This document shows positions 41,149 to 42,272 of a stretch of DNA of 42,272 bases, one piece after another. The stretch's first letter is position 1, and every line of letters starts with the position of its first letter. The stretch comes from Chitinophaga pinensis (GTDB lineage: Bacteria; Bacteroidota; Bacteroidia; AKYH767-A; OLB10), in NCBI GenBank assembly GCA_943332105.1, contig CALQOD010000013.1, positions 1 through 42,272 on the forward strand, given 5' to 3'. Both the position numbers and the translations under genes were made by a program. Under the pieces are notes generated by a model, which saw only the letters and a program-made list of their open reading frames with translations, did not search any database and was not told the DNA's origin.

Positions 41149-42272
41149 ATGTTAGACTTGCTAAAGAAATTCGAAGAAAAGAAACCAGAAATAATATTTG
41201 AGTGGAACGATGCGTTGACCGATGCTACTGGATGGGTTGTCATTAATTCCTTACGCGGTGGTGCTGCAGGTGGTGGTACTCGTATGCGTAAAGGCCTTGA
41301 CCGTAGAGAAGTGGAATCTTTGGCAAAAACAATGGAGGTTAAATTTACTGTCGCAGGTCCTGCAATAGGTGGTGCAAAATCAGGTATCAACTTCGACCCT
41401 ACTGATCCTCGTAAGCAAGATGTTTTGAAGAGATGGTATAAAGCTGTACTTCCTATTTTAAAACAATACTATGGTACGGGTGGCGATTTATTCGTTGATG
41501 AAATTCATGAAGTCATTCCTATAACTGCAGACTTAGGTCTATTGCATCCGCAAGAAGGTGTAGTAAATGGACATTACGGAAGTTCAGCGAAAAAAGAGCG
41601 CATTCAGAAATTACAAGAAGGAGTTAGTTTATTAGTGGATGATGCGCAATATGTCCCTACTGGTACGCAATATCGTATTGCTGATATGATCACTGGCTAT
41701 GGAGTTGCTGAATCAGTGATTCATTATTACCGATTGAAAAACGATTCTGTAGCTGGAAAGAAAGTGCTAATCCAAGGTTGGGGAAATGTTGGAGCTGCTG
41801 CAGGATTTTATTTAACACAGCAAGGAGCGAAAGTAGTAGGTATTATTGATCGCAATGGCGGACTTACTAACAGTAACGGATTTACGCAAGAAGAAGTAAA
41901 CCATTTATTTAACACAAGAGTTTCAAATATGTTTGATGGATTTACCAAAGATGAAAACATCAATACGAATTTCTGGAATGAGCCTGCAGATATTTTTATT
42001 CCTGCGGCTGCTTCACGTTTAATTACAAAAGAACAAGTGGAAAGCATGCATAAAAACGGATTACAAATGATTGCATGCGGAGCGAATGTGCCTTTTGCAG
42101 ACTCTGAAATTTTCATGGGTCCTATCGGACAATTTGCTGATGAGCATTTAAGTGTTATTCCTGATTTCTTATCGAACTGCGGAATGGCAAGAGTCTTTGC
42201 TTATTTGATGAGCAATCCGAATGATATTAGTGCAGGAGCTATCTTCCAAGATGTTGCTGCAACGATTCAAAA
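41149..42272 (+). CDS. Glu/Leu/Phe/Val dehydrogenase family protein, C-terminus outside window
   Basis: The frame is open from ATG 41149 to the right edge (374 complete codons), so the C-terminus is missing. It encodes an NAD(P)-dependent amino-acid dehydrogenase that deaminates an amino acid to its 2-oxo acid and ammonia. Features are the N-terminal dimerisation domain with LRGGAAGGGTRMRKGL, the catalytic-lysine loop VAGPAIGGAKSG with Lys77, GTGGDLFVDE, and the Rossmann motif GWGNVG at residues 210-215. The split into dimerisation and NAD domains is typical. Glutamate versus leucine/phenylalanine/valine specificity cannot be set by eye. The gene has its own promoter box. Confidence 0.93.
   Translation, partial: MLDLLKKFEEKKPEIIFEWNDALTDATGWVVINSLRGGAAGGGTRMRKGLDRREVESLAKTMEVKFTVAGPAIGGAKSGINFDPTDPRKQDVLKRWYKAVLPILKQYYGTGGDLFVDEIHEVIPITADLGLLHPQEGVVNGHYGSSAKKERIQKLQEGVSLLVDDAQYVPTGTQYRIADMITGYGVAESVIHYYRLKNDSVAGKKVLIQGWGNVGAAAGFYLTQQGAKVVGIIDRNGGLTNSNGFTQEEVNHLFNTRVSNMFDGFTKDENINTNFWNEPADIFIPAAASRLITKEQVESMHKNGLQMIACGANVPFADSEIFMGPIGQFADEHLSVIPDFLSNCGMARVFAYLMSNPNDISAGAIFQDVAATIQ

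Overview
The window comes from a low-GC member of the Bacteroidota. The evidence is: two TonB-dependent receptors with N-terminal carboxypeptidase-regulatory-like domains, two secreted proteins with type IX secretion (T9SS) C-terminal sorting domains, DUF4286, a bacterial geranylgeranylglyceryl-phosphate-synthase-like protein, and many gene starts preceded by the Bacteroidota -7 promoter box TAnnTTTG, often only a few bases to about 25 bases before the start codon. The class cannot be fixed from the sequence; Chitinophagia, Sphingobacteriia, Flavobacteriia or Cytophagia are all possible. No tRNA, rRNA, CRISPR array, insertion sequence or phage gene was seen. Most of the window looks like ordinary chromosome.

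Layout. Positions 1-5636 (minus) hold a 1221-residue TonB receptor followed by a large secreted protein that runs off the left edge. Positions 6106-9663 are smc, closed by a perfect bidirectional terminator. Positions 9714-10993 hold three small exported proteins, one of them a Rieske-fold-like lipoprotein. Adenosylhomocysteinase (ahcY) and a 4'-phosphopantetheinyl transferase diverge from overlapping promoters near 12.4 kb. A plus-strand run follows: GGGP-synthase-like protein, PnuC, nicotinamide riboside kinase (NadR-like), a cysteine synthase/cystathionine beta-synthase family enzyme, an 8-bp tandem repeat, and a BtuF-like binding protein without a signal peptide.

Positions 16804-21050 hold a secreted protein with seven internal repeats (T9SS) and, divergently, a patatin fused to an outer-membrane barrel (type Vd layout). 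Then on the minus strand come der, era, an Omp85/TamA-like protein and ung. On the plus strand are a 40-residue lipoprotein, mgtE and a 2-hydroxyacid dehydrogenase. Next on the minus strand are a penicillin-acylase-family hydrolase and a secreted reprolysin-type metalloprotease. Divergent from these is a TPP riboswitch in front of a TonB receptor, probably for thiamine uptake. The minus-strand cluster serS / TPR protein / DUF4286 / rsmA follows, then a short degenerate DUF2064-like protein, a 0.6-kb gene-free stretch full of inverted repeats, and the start of a Glu/Leu/Phe/Val dehydrogenase cut by the right edge.

The clearest functional couplings are: the TPP riboswitch with its TonB receptor, PnuC with the riboside kinase (4-base overlap), der with era, the translationally coupled serS-TPR and DUF4286-rsmA pairs, and the left-edge TonB receptor with its secreted partner. 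The items most worth following up are the unassigned receptor/secreted-protein pair, the structured intergenic element at 40.56-40.98 kb, the riboswitch leader, and the 8-bp repeat at 16.0 kb.
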